64,000 nt of DNA, taken from the NCBI GenBank assembly GCA_963974715.1, contig CAXBDK010000003.1, positions 62,001-126,000 of the forward strand, written 5' to 3'. The stretch is from Sediminicola sp963974715 (lineage in GTDB: Bacteria > Bacteroidota > Bacteroidia > Flavobacteriales > Flavobacteriaceae). Shown here in pieces: positions 56,074 to 64,000 of this stretch. Numbering within the stretch: the first letter of the stretch is position 1; the number at the start of each line of letters is the position of its first letter. The translations under genes and the position numbers were made by a program. The notes under the pieces were generated by a model, which was not told the DNA's origin, made no database searches, and saw only the letters and a list, made by a program, of their open reading frames with translations.

Positions 56074-59000
56074 TTTTTGATTACTTTATAGGTTCCCTCC
56101 ATCAAATCGCCCTTATAGGAGACCAAGTAGACACCAGGGGACATTCCCCCAAAATCGAGTTCCACTTCACTGGCTTCCACAACAAGTTGTTCCCTCCTTA
56201 CCAATTGCCCATAAATGGTATATATCGCTAGCTGTAAATTATCGGTATCTGCGCCCAGAAATAGTGTAGCCGTTGCCGTTACGGGATTAGGAAACACCAT
56301 CGGCCGCCCATCCAGCACAAAAAACCGTTCTTCATAACTCCCTTGGCAGGCAATGTTCGTACTTACCTTAAGAACATTGTTCCCCCTTTCCAGTTGAAGG
56401 GAAATTCCGCTTGCCGAAGTTTGCCGTACGATCCCGTTCAGCTCAACATTGTACAAATGCCCACCTCCCAATTGTAACGATATTTGATCCCGTACCGTGG
56501 AAAGTTCGGCAATCACGTTCAGTTGGTCCGGTTGCGTGACCGTTACCTGAAAACAGTATTGCTCAAAGACGATGGTACCGGACGTTCCGCCTATACATAC
56601 TTCATAGGTACCGGCACCCATGGAGCCAAGGTTATATGATTGCGAAAATTCATCGGCCACATTGATCCCGTTCCCGATGACGGACACATTATAATCCATT
56701 GCTTCGGTCGCTTCTATAGCAAGCCATCCATTGTTCCGGTCTCTACAGGATTCGCTTCCCACCTCTACCGTAAAACGATCGGCGGGAAAGCGGTAGACCG
56801 CACATCCGTTCACATCCACGTCCAATCCCTTTGGGGTTCCAAGACAAAGGTCGTCCCCATCGTCAAAAACCCCATCGCCATCGGCATCTGGCCTAAAAGT
56901 ACCCTGCACGCATACTTCCATGGAAAAGTCATTCAGGGAACCTCCATCAGATAATTGGTTATCCTTGATTTCCAAGGTCCATTCCCCCAAAAGGGATTCT
57001 CCCTTAAAGGCAGCCAATGACCCAAGGGGCTGTATGGCCCCGCTGATAGCTGGATTTCCGTCACAGCCAAAGGCATCCCCCTCATCATCGAAAGTGGCAT
57101 TTATATTTCGTAAGGAACCACATGAACTGGACAACAATACCACTTTGGTCCCTGCGGGCGAGCTAAGGCTTATGACCAGATCTTCCAAATAACTGTGCGT
57201 AACATCCAAGTTTACATTTATATCCGCCACTGGCAAATCCTCCAAAAAGACGATTTTGGAAGTGATGGTGGGGGTGCCCACCGTGGAAATGGCAAGCGGA
57301 AGTCCTTGGGCTTCCATACCGCTACAGCTAACGGCCTTGGTCGTAAAACTAAAAGGGGCCCCAAAATTGCCCTGCCCACATTCGTTAATGGCCCGCACCC
57401 TCCAATAATAGGTGGTATCGGGTTGCAGTGCGGAAAGGGAATAGCTGTTAAAAATAGTTGTGATACTATCGATAATGGCCGAAAAATCGGCCGCTTCTGA
57501 GATTTCCAGTCCATAGGATTCCGCACTTGGGGTTTGTTCCCATTCCAGTTGTGATGAGGCAAGGACGTCTCCTTGGTTATTGGAAGGCGACAACAGAACA
57601 ACCTCAGAAAAAACCCCATCCTGTACATACAGGCCCAATGGCACCTCTTGAATGGTGCTGCCGGCGGTGGCACGGACCTGAAAAGGATAAAAACCCGGTT
57701 CCGCCCCAATGGTATTACCGATCGTCAACACAACCGATGTATTGGTACTTACAACCGTTTCTGATAGTGAGATGGAAAAATCGGGCGGAAGTCCCGTAAC
57801 ACTAAAGGTTGCCTCTTCGCTAAAACCCAGGTATGTTTCGTACATAAAGGGAAGCAGCAGATCATCGGGTTGACAGACCCTGTATTCCAAAGCGCCGAAC
57901 CTTAATACCATTTCGGTGGCAGTTATGGTAAAGGGGTCCGCATTCACCGCAAAAAAGATATTGTCATGTGCCTTTACCATTATCCGTGCATCAACCGTGG
58001 CGGCACCCGGAAGCAGCACCTCATACGTTCCCGTATTGGGAACCTCTGTTGCCAGGGTCAGCGGAAATGTCTGGCCCCCGTCCAATGACAATAGGATGTC
58101 CACCGTCATGGCATTTACGGGTGCCCTATTGGTATTGGCTACATCCCACACCACTTGCTGTACAGAGCCCGCTTCATAAATTTCATTTTCCGCTTGGGAA
58201 AGAAGTACAAAAGGACCGGCAGCGTTTACCACCGATACCGTCAACAGTTCTGAACTGACCTGTCCGCCCCCAGCAGAATTATCCCTGACGGTGAGGGCAA
58301 AATTCATATCCCTTTCCACATCGGACACGGTCTCCCAGGCAGAGTTCAATGTAGGATTTTCTTGGGTAAGCTCTCCTTCCAGTACCCGGGAAAGCTGTGG
58401 AAAATATCTTTGGGGCAACAAACTTGGAGGTTGCGACCTAAAATTTGCCCCACTTGGATTGGTAGGTCCAAAGGTAGTATTGGTGACCACCCCCTGATCG
58501 ATCTGCTCCCAAGTATAGGTAAGCACGTCCTCCAAGTCCACATCGGAGGCATTTCCCGTTAAAACAAAAGCGGTGGACTTCGGTATGATAAAGTCCCTAA
58601 TGGGCGTTATCACAGGGGCGGTATTATCCACTGGGATGACCTCCGCACAACTAACGGTCTCGAGATATTCCGAAATTTGGAAAATACTGTAATAGTGATA
58701 GTAGTCATCACCGTTCGAGGCAACATTGTTCGCATCGGAAATTCCGGCATAACCCATAATGGTGGTACCACTGCCAGGTTCTGCCTGCACAAAAGTATCC
58801 TCTTCCGATTCAAATGACCATGTATGGTTGGCCCCGAACTGGTGTCCCATTTCATGTGCGACAAAATCAAGGTCGTAGAGATCTCCCTCCGGATCCAAAG
58901 CAGAGGAAAAGGCACTTCCCTTCTTATTATCCACACAGACCGAGCCTATGGACCCTGCATTGCCGTTGTTGGTATCCCTGTGAAAAAGATGTCCCAAATC

Positions 59001-59849
59001 GTAATTGGCTTCCCCTATAATGCTAGTCAGCGTACTTTGTACCTGTCCGTTTAAATTACCGTTATATGGATCGCTATTGGCACTAGTATAGATAAGAAGG
59101 TCATTGTTGTCCACCAATTGCAGACTCACCCCCAAATCGGTTTCCATCACTTCATTTACCCTTGTAAGGGTAGCATTAATGGCCGAAAGCGCACCCACTT
59201 CGGTCCCCCCATGGTATTGGGTATATTCACCTGTAGCAGAAATGGCCACCCTAAATTTCCTGAGCACCCCATCGTCCACCATTTTAAGGGATTGCGAAGA
59301 AATACCCTTACTTAGGGCCCCAGTGGTGGCACATATAAAATCCCCGTCCGCTTTTGAGGCAGGATTTCTTTTGTACACTATATAACCATCCCCATCTTTG
59401 GCCGACTTCTGCATAAAAGTGGTGCCCTTCCCGTTGGCATGTACGATCATGCTCTGTATCCCAAAGGGGGAAACACTGAAGCGGATACGGTCGCCCAAAA
59501 CATTTTTCCCCCTGCCCACATAAGACTTTATCTCAGGATATTTATCAGATAGTCGGGGGGACATAATGGATCTTTCACGGACCTCAAAGGCTTGGAGATT
59601 TCCATTTTCATCAGGGAAATAGACCGTTGAAAAAGAATTGCGCATCTGTGGCCCCCTGCGGAGCGCAGCATCGAATTCCTTGGTGTCCAAGGAAAATAGC
59701 GCTGCCTTTTTTAAGGTGGACCTGTCCAAAGATCCCGTGGAAACCGATGTGGAATTGGACTCCCTATTCCAATAATTGGATTGTGCCGATCCGTAAAAGG
59801 AGAGAAATAGTATGGTAATTGAAAAAACAAGATGTAATTTTGTGTTCAT
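56070..59849 (-). CDS. Secreted reprolysin-type metalloprotease with type IX sorting domain
   Basis: 1259 residues from the ATG at 59849. After a signal peptide (to about residue 23) and a propeptide, the zinc site HEMGHQFGANH (332-342) has the metzincin pattern. FN3-type domains follow (TPSAESYGLEISEA, TTYYWRVRAINECG), then a proprotein-convertase P domain (HSYLEDLVISLSSPAGT). The C-terminal type A sorting domain (PNPVTATATLFL to GTYKVIKK) is last. Such a domain directs export by the type IX system, whose core is encoded in the same window. Confidence 0.93.
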   Translation of the reverse strand: MNTKLHLVFSITILFLSFYGSAQSNYWNRESNSTSVSTGSLDRSTLKKAALFSLDTKEFDAALRRGPQMRNSFSTVYFPDENGNLQAFEVRERSIMSPRLSDKYPEIKSYVGRGKNVLGDRIRFSVSPFGIQSMIVHANGKGTTFMQKSAKDGDGYIVYKRNPASKADGDFICATTGALSKGISSQSLKMVDDGVLRKFRVAISATGEYTQYHGGTEVGALSAINATLTRVNEVMETDLGVSLQLVDNNDLLIYTSANSDPYNGNLNGQVQSTLTSIIGEANYDLGHLFHRDTNNGNAGSIGSVCVDNKKGSAFSSALDPEGDLYDLDFVAHEMGHQFGANHTWSFESEEDTFVQAEPGSGTTIMGYAGISDANNVASNGDDYYHYYSIFQISEYLETVSCAEVIPVDNTAPVITPIRDFIIPKSTAFVLTGNASDVDLEDVLTYTWEQIDQGVVTNTTFGPTNPSGANFRSQPPSLLPQRYFPQLSRVLEGELTQENPTLNSAWETVSDVERDMNFALTVRDNSAGGGQVSSELLTVSVVNAAGPFVLLSQAENEIYEAGSVQQVVWDVANTNRAPVNAMTVDILLSLDGGQTFPLTLATEVPNTGTYEVLLPGAATVDARIMVKAHDNIFFAVNADPFTITATEMVLRFGALEYRVCQPDDLLLPFMYETYLGFSEEATFSVTGLPPDFSISLSETVVSTNTSVVLTIGNTIGAEPGFYPFQVRATAGSTIQEVPLGLYVQDGVFSEVVLLSPSNNQGDVLASSQLEWEQTPSAESYGLEISEAADFSAIIDSITTIFNSYSLSALQPDTTYYWRVRAINECGQGNFGAPFSFTTKAVSCSGMEAQGLPLAISTVGTPTITSKIVFLEDLPVADINVNLDVTHSYLEDLVISLSSPAGTKVVLLSSSCGSLRNINATFDDEGDAFGCDGNPAISGAIQPLGSLAAFKGESLLGEWTLEIKDNQLSDGGSLNDFSMEVCVQGTFRPDADGDGVFDDGDDLCLGTPKGLDVDVNGCAVYRFPADRFTVEVGSESCRDRNNGWLAIEATEAMDYNVSVIGNGINVADEFSQSYNLGSMGAGTYEVCIGGTSGTIVFEQYCFQVTVTQPDQLNVIAELSTVRDQISLQLGGGHLYNVELNGIVRQTSASGISLQLERGNNVLKVSTNIACQGSYEERFFVLDGRPMVFPNPVTATATLFLGADTDNLQLAIYTIYGQLVRREQLVVEASEVELDFGGMSPGVYLVSYKGDLMEGTYKVIKK

Positions 59850-59868
59850 CAACAGATCGTTACAATTT

Positions 59869-59876
59869 CAAAAATA
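59869..59876 (-). promoter_or_regulatory. -7 box (TATTTTTG) of the metalloprotease gene
   Basis: Exact TAnnTTTG on the minus strand, 19 nt before the ATG. It lies between the divergent starts of the metalloprotease and ribF. Confidence 0.5.
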
Positions 59877-59896
59877 AGTTTTTATTATTAAATTTT

Positions 59897-60823
59897 GTGA
59901 TTACAATCCAAAGCATCTCCCAGTACGACAAAAAAAATCCTTCGGCCATAACCATTGGCACTTTTGATGGGGTACATATCGGGCATAAAAAAATTCTCGA
60001 CAGGCTTATGGGCAGTGCCAAGATGTTGCGATTAAGGGCTACCGTGCTCACATTCTTTCCCCATCCACGGATGGTACTGCAGCAGGATTCGGATATAAAA
60101 TTGTTGAATACCATTGGCGAAAAAATAAAGATCTTGGAAAAGACCGGGCTTGATTGCCTTATCATCCATCCATTTACCAAAGAATTTTCCCGTTTGACGG
60201 CCACTGAATTCGTAAAGGATATTCTGGTCTCCCAATTGAATACCCAAAAAATAATTATCGGGTACGACCACCGTTTTGGCAGAAACAGAAATGCGGATAT
60301 TTCCGATCTGAAAACCTTTGGGGATGCCATGAATTTTGGCGTTGAGGAGATTCCCGCCCAAGAGATAGACGATGTTTCCGTTAGCTCCACCAAAATTAGG
60401 AACGCCCTTATGGCGGGTGATATCGAAACTGCCAACAGCTACTTGGGATACTCCTATATGCTCACCGGTAACGTAGTAAAAGGTCGGGGATTGGGAAGGC
60501 AATTAAATTTTCCCACCGCTAATATCCACATTCCCGAAACCTATAAATTGGTGCCCAAAACAGGGGTATATGTGGTAAGAAGCCTGCTTAAGGGCAAACA
60601 TGTTAACGGGATGATGAACATTGGTTTCAACCCTACCGTAGCAGGGACCGACCAAAGTTTGGAAGTGCATTTTTTTGATTTTGACGGGGATCTATACGGG
60701 TATGAAATACAGGTGGACCTCATTTCGCGTATCCGGGACGAACACAAGTTCAATTCATTGGAAGCCCTGAAGGAACAATTGGAAAAAGACAGGCAGACTT
60801 CCCTTTCCATACTCTCAAAATAA
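59897..60823 (+). CDS. ribF: Bifunctional riboflavin kinase / FAD synthetase
   Basis: 308 residues from a GTG at 59897. This start puts ITIGTFDGVHIGHKKI at the usual distance from the N-terminus and avoids overlap with the divergent protease. The FAD synthetase half has VTFFPHPRMVL and IIGYDHRFGRNR. The kinase half starts with GNVVKGRGLGRQLNFPTANI. It makes FMN and FAD from riboflavin. A TAAATTTTG sequence (one extra T) ends at the GTG. The next gene overlaps by 1 nt. Confidence 0.94.
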   Translation: MITIQSISQYDKKNPSAITIGTFDGVHIGHKKILDRLMGSAKMLRLRATVLTFFPHPRMVLQQDSDIKLLNTIGEKIKILEKTGLDCLIIHPFTKEFSRLTATEFVKDILVSQLNTQKIIIGYDHRFGRNRNADISDLKTFGDAMNFGVEEIPAQEIDDVSVSSTKIRNALMAGDIETANSYLGYSYMLTGNVVKGRGLGRQLNFPTANIHIPETYKLVPKTGVYVVRSLLKGKHVNGMMNIGFNPTVAGTDQSLEVHFFDFDGDLYGYEIQVDLISRIRDEHKFNSLEALKEQLEKDRQTSLSILSK

Positions 60824-62133
60824 TGTTGGATCGTTTTCTCTTCACCCGTATCGACAATTCCCCCCTATTGATCTTTAGGGTGTTCTTCGGAATTCTGATT
60901 TCCTTGGAATGTTATGGGGCAATTTTTACCGGATGGGTACGGAGAACGCTTGTGGAACCTTTGTTTACCTTCACCTTTATTGGTTTTGAATGGTTGCAGC
61001 CCCTTCAGGGCAACGGCATGTACTTCTATTTTGCGATCATGGGCACCCTGGGTGTCCTTATTGCCTTGGGATATCGATATCGGGCCAGTATGATCGCGTT
61101 TACCCTAATGTGGACGACGGTATACCTGATGCAAAAAACCTCCTACAATAACCACTACTATCTTTTGATCCTGATTTCCTTTCTGATGATCTTTCTTCCC
61201 GCACATAACGATCGTTCCCTTGATGTGCGCAGGAAACCGTTCATTAAAAAGGACAGTATGCCCAGTTATATCAAATGGATAATCGTTCTACAATTATTGA
61301 TTGTGTACACCTATGCCTCCATTGCCAAATTATATGGCGATTGGCTGGATTTCGGGGTCATCCAATTACTTATGCGAAGCAAGGCAGGATATCCGTTGGT
61401 CGGGGAACTGTTGCAACATCCTTGGGTACATGCCTTTATTGGCATCAGTGGCATCATCTTCGATCTGTTGGTCGTTCCCGCATTGCTGTGGAGACCCACA
61501 AGGAAGATCGCTTTTTTCCTTTCCATATTTTTCCATCTCTTTAATGGGATCATCTTCCAGATAGGTATCTTTCCCTTTCTGTCTCTTGCCTTTAGCGTAT
61601 TTTTCTTCCCACCTGAAACCATACGTAGGATCTTCTTCCCTAAAAGAATACCCTTTACGGACACGAAAGTGGTCGTGCCTCCCGTAAAAAGTATATTATT
61701 GACCTCTCTGGGAATTTACTTTGTAATACAATTGGCCTTGCCACTGCGCCACCATTTGTTTAAGGACGATGTATTATGGACGGAGGAAGGGCACCGGATG
61801 AGCTGGCGAATGATGTTGCGCAGCCGATCGGGAACGGTACAGTTCCGCATTGTGGACAAGGACAATGGGAAGTCGGAATTTGTGCGGTTGGACGATTACC
61901 TGACCTTCAAACAAAAAAGGAAAATTGCCTCCTATCCCGATTTTATGTGGCAATTTGCCCAGCGCCTTAAAAAAGAAAACGCACAAATAGGTAGGGACAT
62001 AGAAGTTTACGTCACATCAAAGGTGAGCATCAATGGCAAGCCCGCTAGGACCTTTATAGACCCAAAAGTAGACTTGGCTGCTGCCAAGTGGAGGCATTTT
62101 GCCCATAATGACTGGATCTTACCCTCGGAATAA
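60823..62133 (+). CDS. HTTM-domain membrane protein (gamma-carboxylase-like)
   Basis: 436 residues with about eight membrane helices followed by a soluble C-terminal part (about 330-436). RVFFGILISLECYG, KTSYNNHYYLLILISFLMIFLPAH and FFHLFNGIIFQIGIFPFLS match the HTTM family, related to vitamin K-dependent gamma-carboxylase. Its real activity in bacteria is unclear. The ATG overlaps the ribF stop by 1 nt. Confidence 0.85.
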   Translation: MLDRFLFTRIDNSPLLIFRVFFGILISLECYGAIFTGWVRRTLVEPLFTFTFIGFEWLQPLQGNGMYFYFAIMGTLGVLIALGYRYRASMIAFTLMWTTVYLMQKTSYNNHYYLLILISFLMIFLPAHNDRSLDVRRKPFIKKDSMPSYIKWIIVLQLLIVYTYASIAKLYGDWLDFGVIQLLMRSKAGYPLVGELLQHPWVHAFIGISGIIFDLLVVPALLWRPTRKIAFFLSIFFHLFNGIIFQIGIFPFLSLAFSVFFFPPETIRRIFFPKRIPFTDTKVVVPPVKSILLTSLGIYFVIQLALPLRHHLFKDDVLWTEEGHRMSWRMMLRSRSGTVQFRIVDKDNGKSEFVRLDDYLTFKQKRKIASYPDFMWQFAQRLKKENAQIGRDIEVYVTSKVSINGKPARTFIDPKVDLAAAKWRHFAHNDWILPSE

Positions 62134-62268
62134 TCAAACCTCCCATTCGATCTGAGTACCTGTAATGACCTGTTCAATAGAAAACACAAGTGGATAGGGT
62201 TCCCTTGTGGTCAATGGAACAAAAAAATTTAAGGGCCAGGGGCCAGGGCCGTGACCTCCACGGAAAAT

Positions 62269-63309
62269 TTAACCGGCCATATCGATTACCATTCGTCCCT
62301 CTATCTGTCCTTTCCTCATTTTGTCGAACACTTCGTTAATGTCCTCTAATTTGGCAGCGGTCACATTGGCCCTTACTTTGCCCTCAGTGGCAAAATCGAT
62401 CGCTTCCTGAAGGTCCTGTCGCGTACCCACTATGGATCCTCTTACGGTAATGCGTTTTAGAACGGCCTCAAATATCGGAAAATCGAACGTTCCCGGGGGC
62501 AAACCGTTTAAAGCGATCGTCCCCTTTCTTCGCAAGACCTCTATTCCCTGTTTGAATGCAATGGGAGAAACGGCCGTGATCAGTGCCCCATGGGCACCAC
62601 CAATTTCCTTTTGTAAAAATTTTCCTGGATCTACCTCTTTGGCGTTTACCGTAATATCGGCACCCAATTTTATTGCCAGGTCCAGTTTGTCATCCGCAAT
62701 ATCGATTGCCGCTACATGCATTCCCATGGCCTTGGCATATTGGACGGCCACATGTCCCAACCCTCCAATTCCGGAGATGGCCACCCATTGTCCGGGCTTT
62801 GTCTCGGTTTCCTTCAATCCCTTGTACACGGTAACGCCCGCACATAAAATAGGTGCGATTTCCAAAAAATTTACATTGGAGGGTAGTTTTCCCACGTAAC
62901 GGGCATCGGCCAATACGTACTCCGCAAACCCCCCATCCACACTATATCCCCCGTTCTGCTGGGTTTCACAAAGGGTCTCCCATCCGGTAATACAATGCTC
63001 ACAATGGCCACAGGCACTGTATAACCACGGTACGCCCACGGCATCCCCTTCCTTTACATGGGCAACTCCCTCGCCCACTGCCACGATATAACCTACGCCT
63101 TCGTGGCCGGGAATCAAGGGCATTTTGGGTTTTACGGGCCAATCGCCCTCAATGGCATGTAAATCCGTGTGGCAAACACCACTGGCCATTACTTTTACCA
63201 AGATTTGATTTCTTCCTGGCTTTTTCACCTCAACCTCTTCGATCTTCAAACGTTGTCCGAACTCCCGAACAACCGCAGCTTTCATTGTTTTTGGTATCAT
63301 ACTCCACAT
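62269..63309 (-). CDS. adhP: Zinc-dependent alcohol dehydrogenase (AdhP type)
   Basis: 346 residues from the ATG at 63309; ATGs at 63300 and 63285 are also possible, the last giving the family-typical MKAAVV start. Catalytic zinc elements GVCHTDLH and GHEGVG, structural zinc cysteines in CGHCEHC and ETLC, and the NAD-binding GIGGLGHVAVQ are seen. It interconverts primary alcohols and aldehydes with NAD. It stands alone; the 135 nt on its 3' side hold only a GGGCC-rich stretch. Confidence 0.94.
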   Translation of the reverse strand: MWSMIPKTMKAAVVREFGQRLKIEEVEVKKPGRNQILVKVMASGVCHTDLHAIEGDWPVKPKMPLIPGHEGVGYIVAVGEGVAHVKEGDAVGVPWLYSACGHCEHCITGWETLCETQQNGGYSVDGGFAEYVLADARYVGKLPSNVNFLEIAPILCAGVTVYKGLKETETKPGQWVAISGIGGLGHVAVQYAKAMGMHVAAIDIADDKLDLAIKLGADITVNAKEVDPGKFLQKEIGGAHGALITAVSPIAFKQGIEVLRRKGTIALNGLPPGTFDFPIFEAVLKRITVRGSIVGTRQDLQEAIDFATEGKVRANVTAAKLEDINEVFDKMRKGQIEGRMVIDMAG

Positions 63310-63572
63310 GTTTTTTAATTACTCTGGTCAGAACCAGTCCATAAAACTAGTCAAACACCACCTCCTTAAAAATGACAAATGTCATAAGGAAAATTACACG
63401 TTGTGAATAAATATGCACCTCGATAAGGGCGAACAAAAACAGCGCTGGATGGAAGATTTCCCTCCCCGAATGAGTATTACCGTTTATTTTTTGTGCTATA
63501 AAGACATTACTGACCTCATATTATAGGCAACTTTGTAAAAATCGGTTCATTACATAATCAAAGAACAAGGAC

Positions 63573-64000
63573 ATGGAAAAAATATGGTTCGACAATTGGG
63601 AGAGTATCGTAAGGACAATATGCCTGACCATTTTGGGATACTGTGCCATGGTGGTACTATTAAGGGTTTCAGGGAAAAGGACACTTTCTAAAATGAACGC
63701 TTTCGATTTTATCGTTACAATTGCGCTAGGGTCCAGTCTTTCCAGTGTTTCTCTCAATAAGGATATTTCACTTGCCGATGGTGTAACCGCTTTTATATTG
63801 CTCATGGCCTGCCAGTTCGTCCTAACATGGTTATCGGTACGGGTCAAGGCAATTAAAAACCTTATTACAAGTAGTCCCACATTGATCTTTTACAAGGGTA
63901 ACTTTTTGGAAAAGGTACTGAAGAAGGAACGTATCACGGTAGACGAAATTTATAGTGCCAGCAGAAAACAGGGCATTTCCACTTTAGATGACATAGATAT
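63573..64000 (+). CDS. DUF421/YetF family membrane protein (partial, runs off window)
   Basis: 142 residues are visible from an ATG at 63573. Three membrane helices (about 14-32, 43-60 and 68-88) precede a soluble part. LRVSGKRTLSKMNAFDFIVTIALGS is the signature of the YetF/DUF421 family (split here as RVSGKRTLSKMN and FDFIVTIALGS). The 263 nt upstream gap contains a near -7 box (CAACTTTG, ending at about 63536) but no other feature. Confidence 0.85.
   Translation, partial: MEKIWFDNWESIVRTICLTILGYCAMVVLLRVSGKRTLSKMNAFDFIVTIALGSSLSSVSLNKDISLADGVTAFILLMACQFVLTWLSVRVKAIKNLITSSPTLIFYKGNFLEKVLKKERITVDEIYSASRKQGISTLDDID

Noticed and set aside
59819..59896. TTG start for ribF giving 26 more residues
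   Set aside because: It overlaps the divergent metalloprotease coding start and its promoter; RibF proteins normally begin near the GTG at 59897.
59860..60502. Minus-strand open frames opposite ribF
   Set aside because: Codon-frame shadows of ribF; no motif, and they overlap a conserved enzyme throughout.
62232..62252. GGGCCAGGGGCCAGGGCC stretch as repeat or terminator
   Set aside because: Too short and without a stable stem followed by T; probably only local GC-rich sequence.

Overview
The window is a chromosomal segment of a Flavobacteriaceae member (Bacteroidota). The evidence is a complete gldK-gldL-gldM-gldN cluster (type IX secretion and gliding motor core), a protease with a type IX C-terminal sorting domain, a HYC_CC_PP protein, a GYDIA-family GHMP kinase and POT-type peptide uptake. 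Start codons are preceded by the Bacteroidota promoter word TAnnTTTG rather than by clear Shine-Dalgarno sequences. I see no insertion sequence, prophage, CRISPR array or rRNA. It reads as ordinary, densely packed core chromosome with many 1 to 11 nt gene overlaps.

Layout. 1-2445: an ABC-F ATPase (cut by the window edge), a DUF983 protein and a FAD oxidoreductase. 2580-7283: gldN, gldM, gldL, gldK on the minus strand, followed upstream by an arginase-fold protein that has lost half of the metal ligands, then topA. 11468-16002 (plus): miaB, a sensorless sigma-54 activator, lptE, a TPR protein and secG, then groES-groEL. 18147-21324 (minus): a metal-handling set (HMA protein, TonB-dependent receptor, HYC_CC_PP protein). 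21460-29208 (plus): a GAF protein (probable free-methionine sulfoxide reductase), purH and the rod-shape operon mreB-mreC-mreD-pbp2-rodA.

29315-38491: an anchored endonuclease, a sialidase-like secreted protein, a tail-specific protease and an operon of surE, a small membrane protein, lpxB, an NlpC/P60 lipoprotein and comEC. 38485-44610: a peptide transporter paired with a dipeptidyl peptidase IV, then HMG-CoA reductase and a GYDIA kinase (mevalonate route). 44718-52542 (minus): an envelope operon of coaX, an outer-membrane protein, a TPR protein, lptC, a small membrane protein, a CNNM/CorC protein and ppiD. 52644-55390: tRNA-Phe, tRNA-Leu, prs, rplY and pth. 55393-64000: a fibronectin-type lipoprotein overlapping a large secreted metalloprotease, ribF with an HTTM membrane protein, an alcohol dehydrogenase and the start of a DUF421 protein.

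Much of the window serves the cell envelope: LPS transport (LptE, LptC, LpxB), outer-membrane protein folding (PpiD), wall synthesis (Mre/PBP2/RodA), type IX secretion and Sec export. The points I find most worth a second look are the degenerate arginase-fold protein beside the gliding motor genes, a sigma-54-type promoter in front of groESL about 2 kb from a sensorless sigma-54 activator, a strong hairpin between gldM and gldN, and several -7 promoter boxes placed so close to start codons that the messages may be leaderless.
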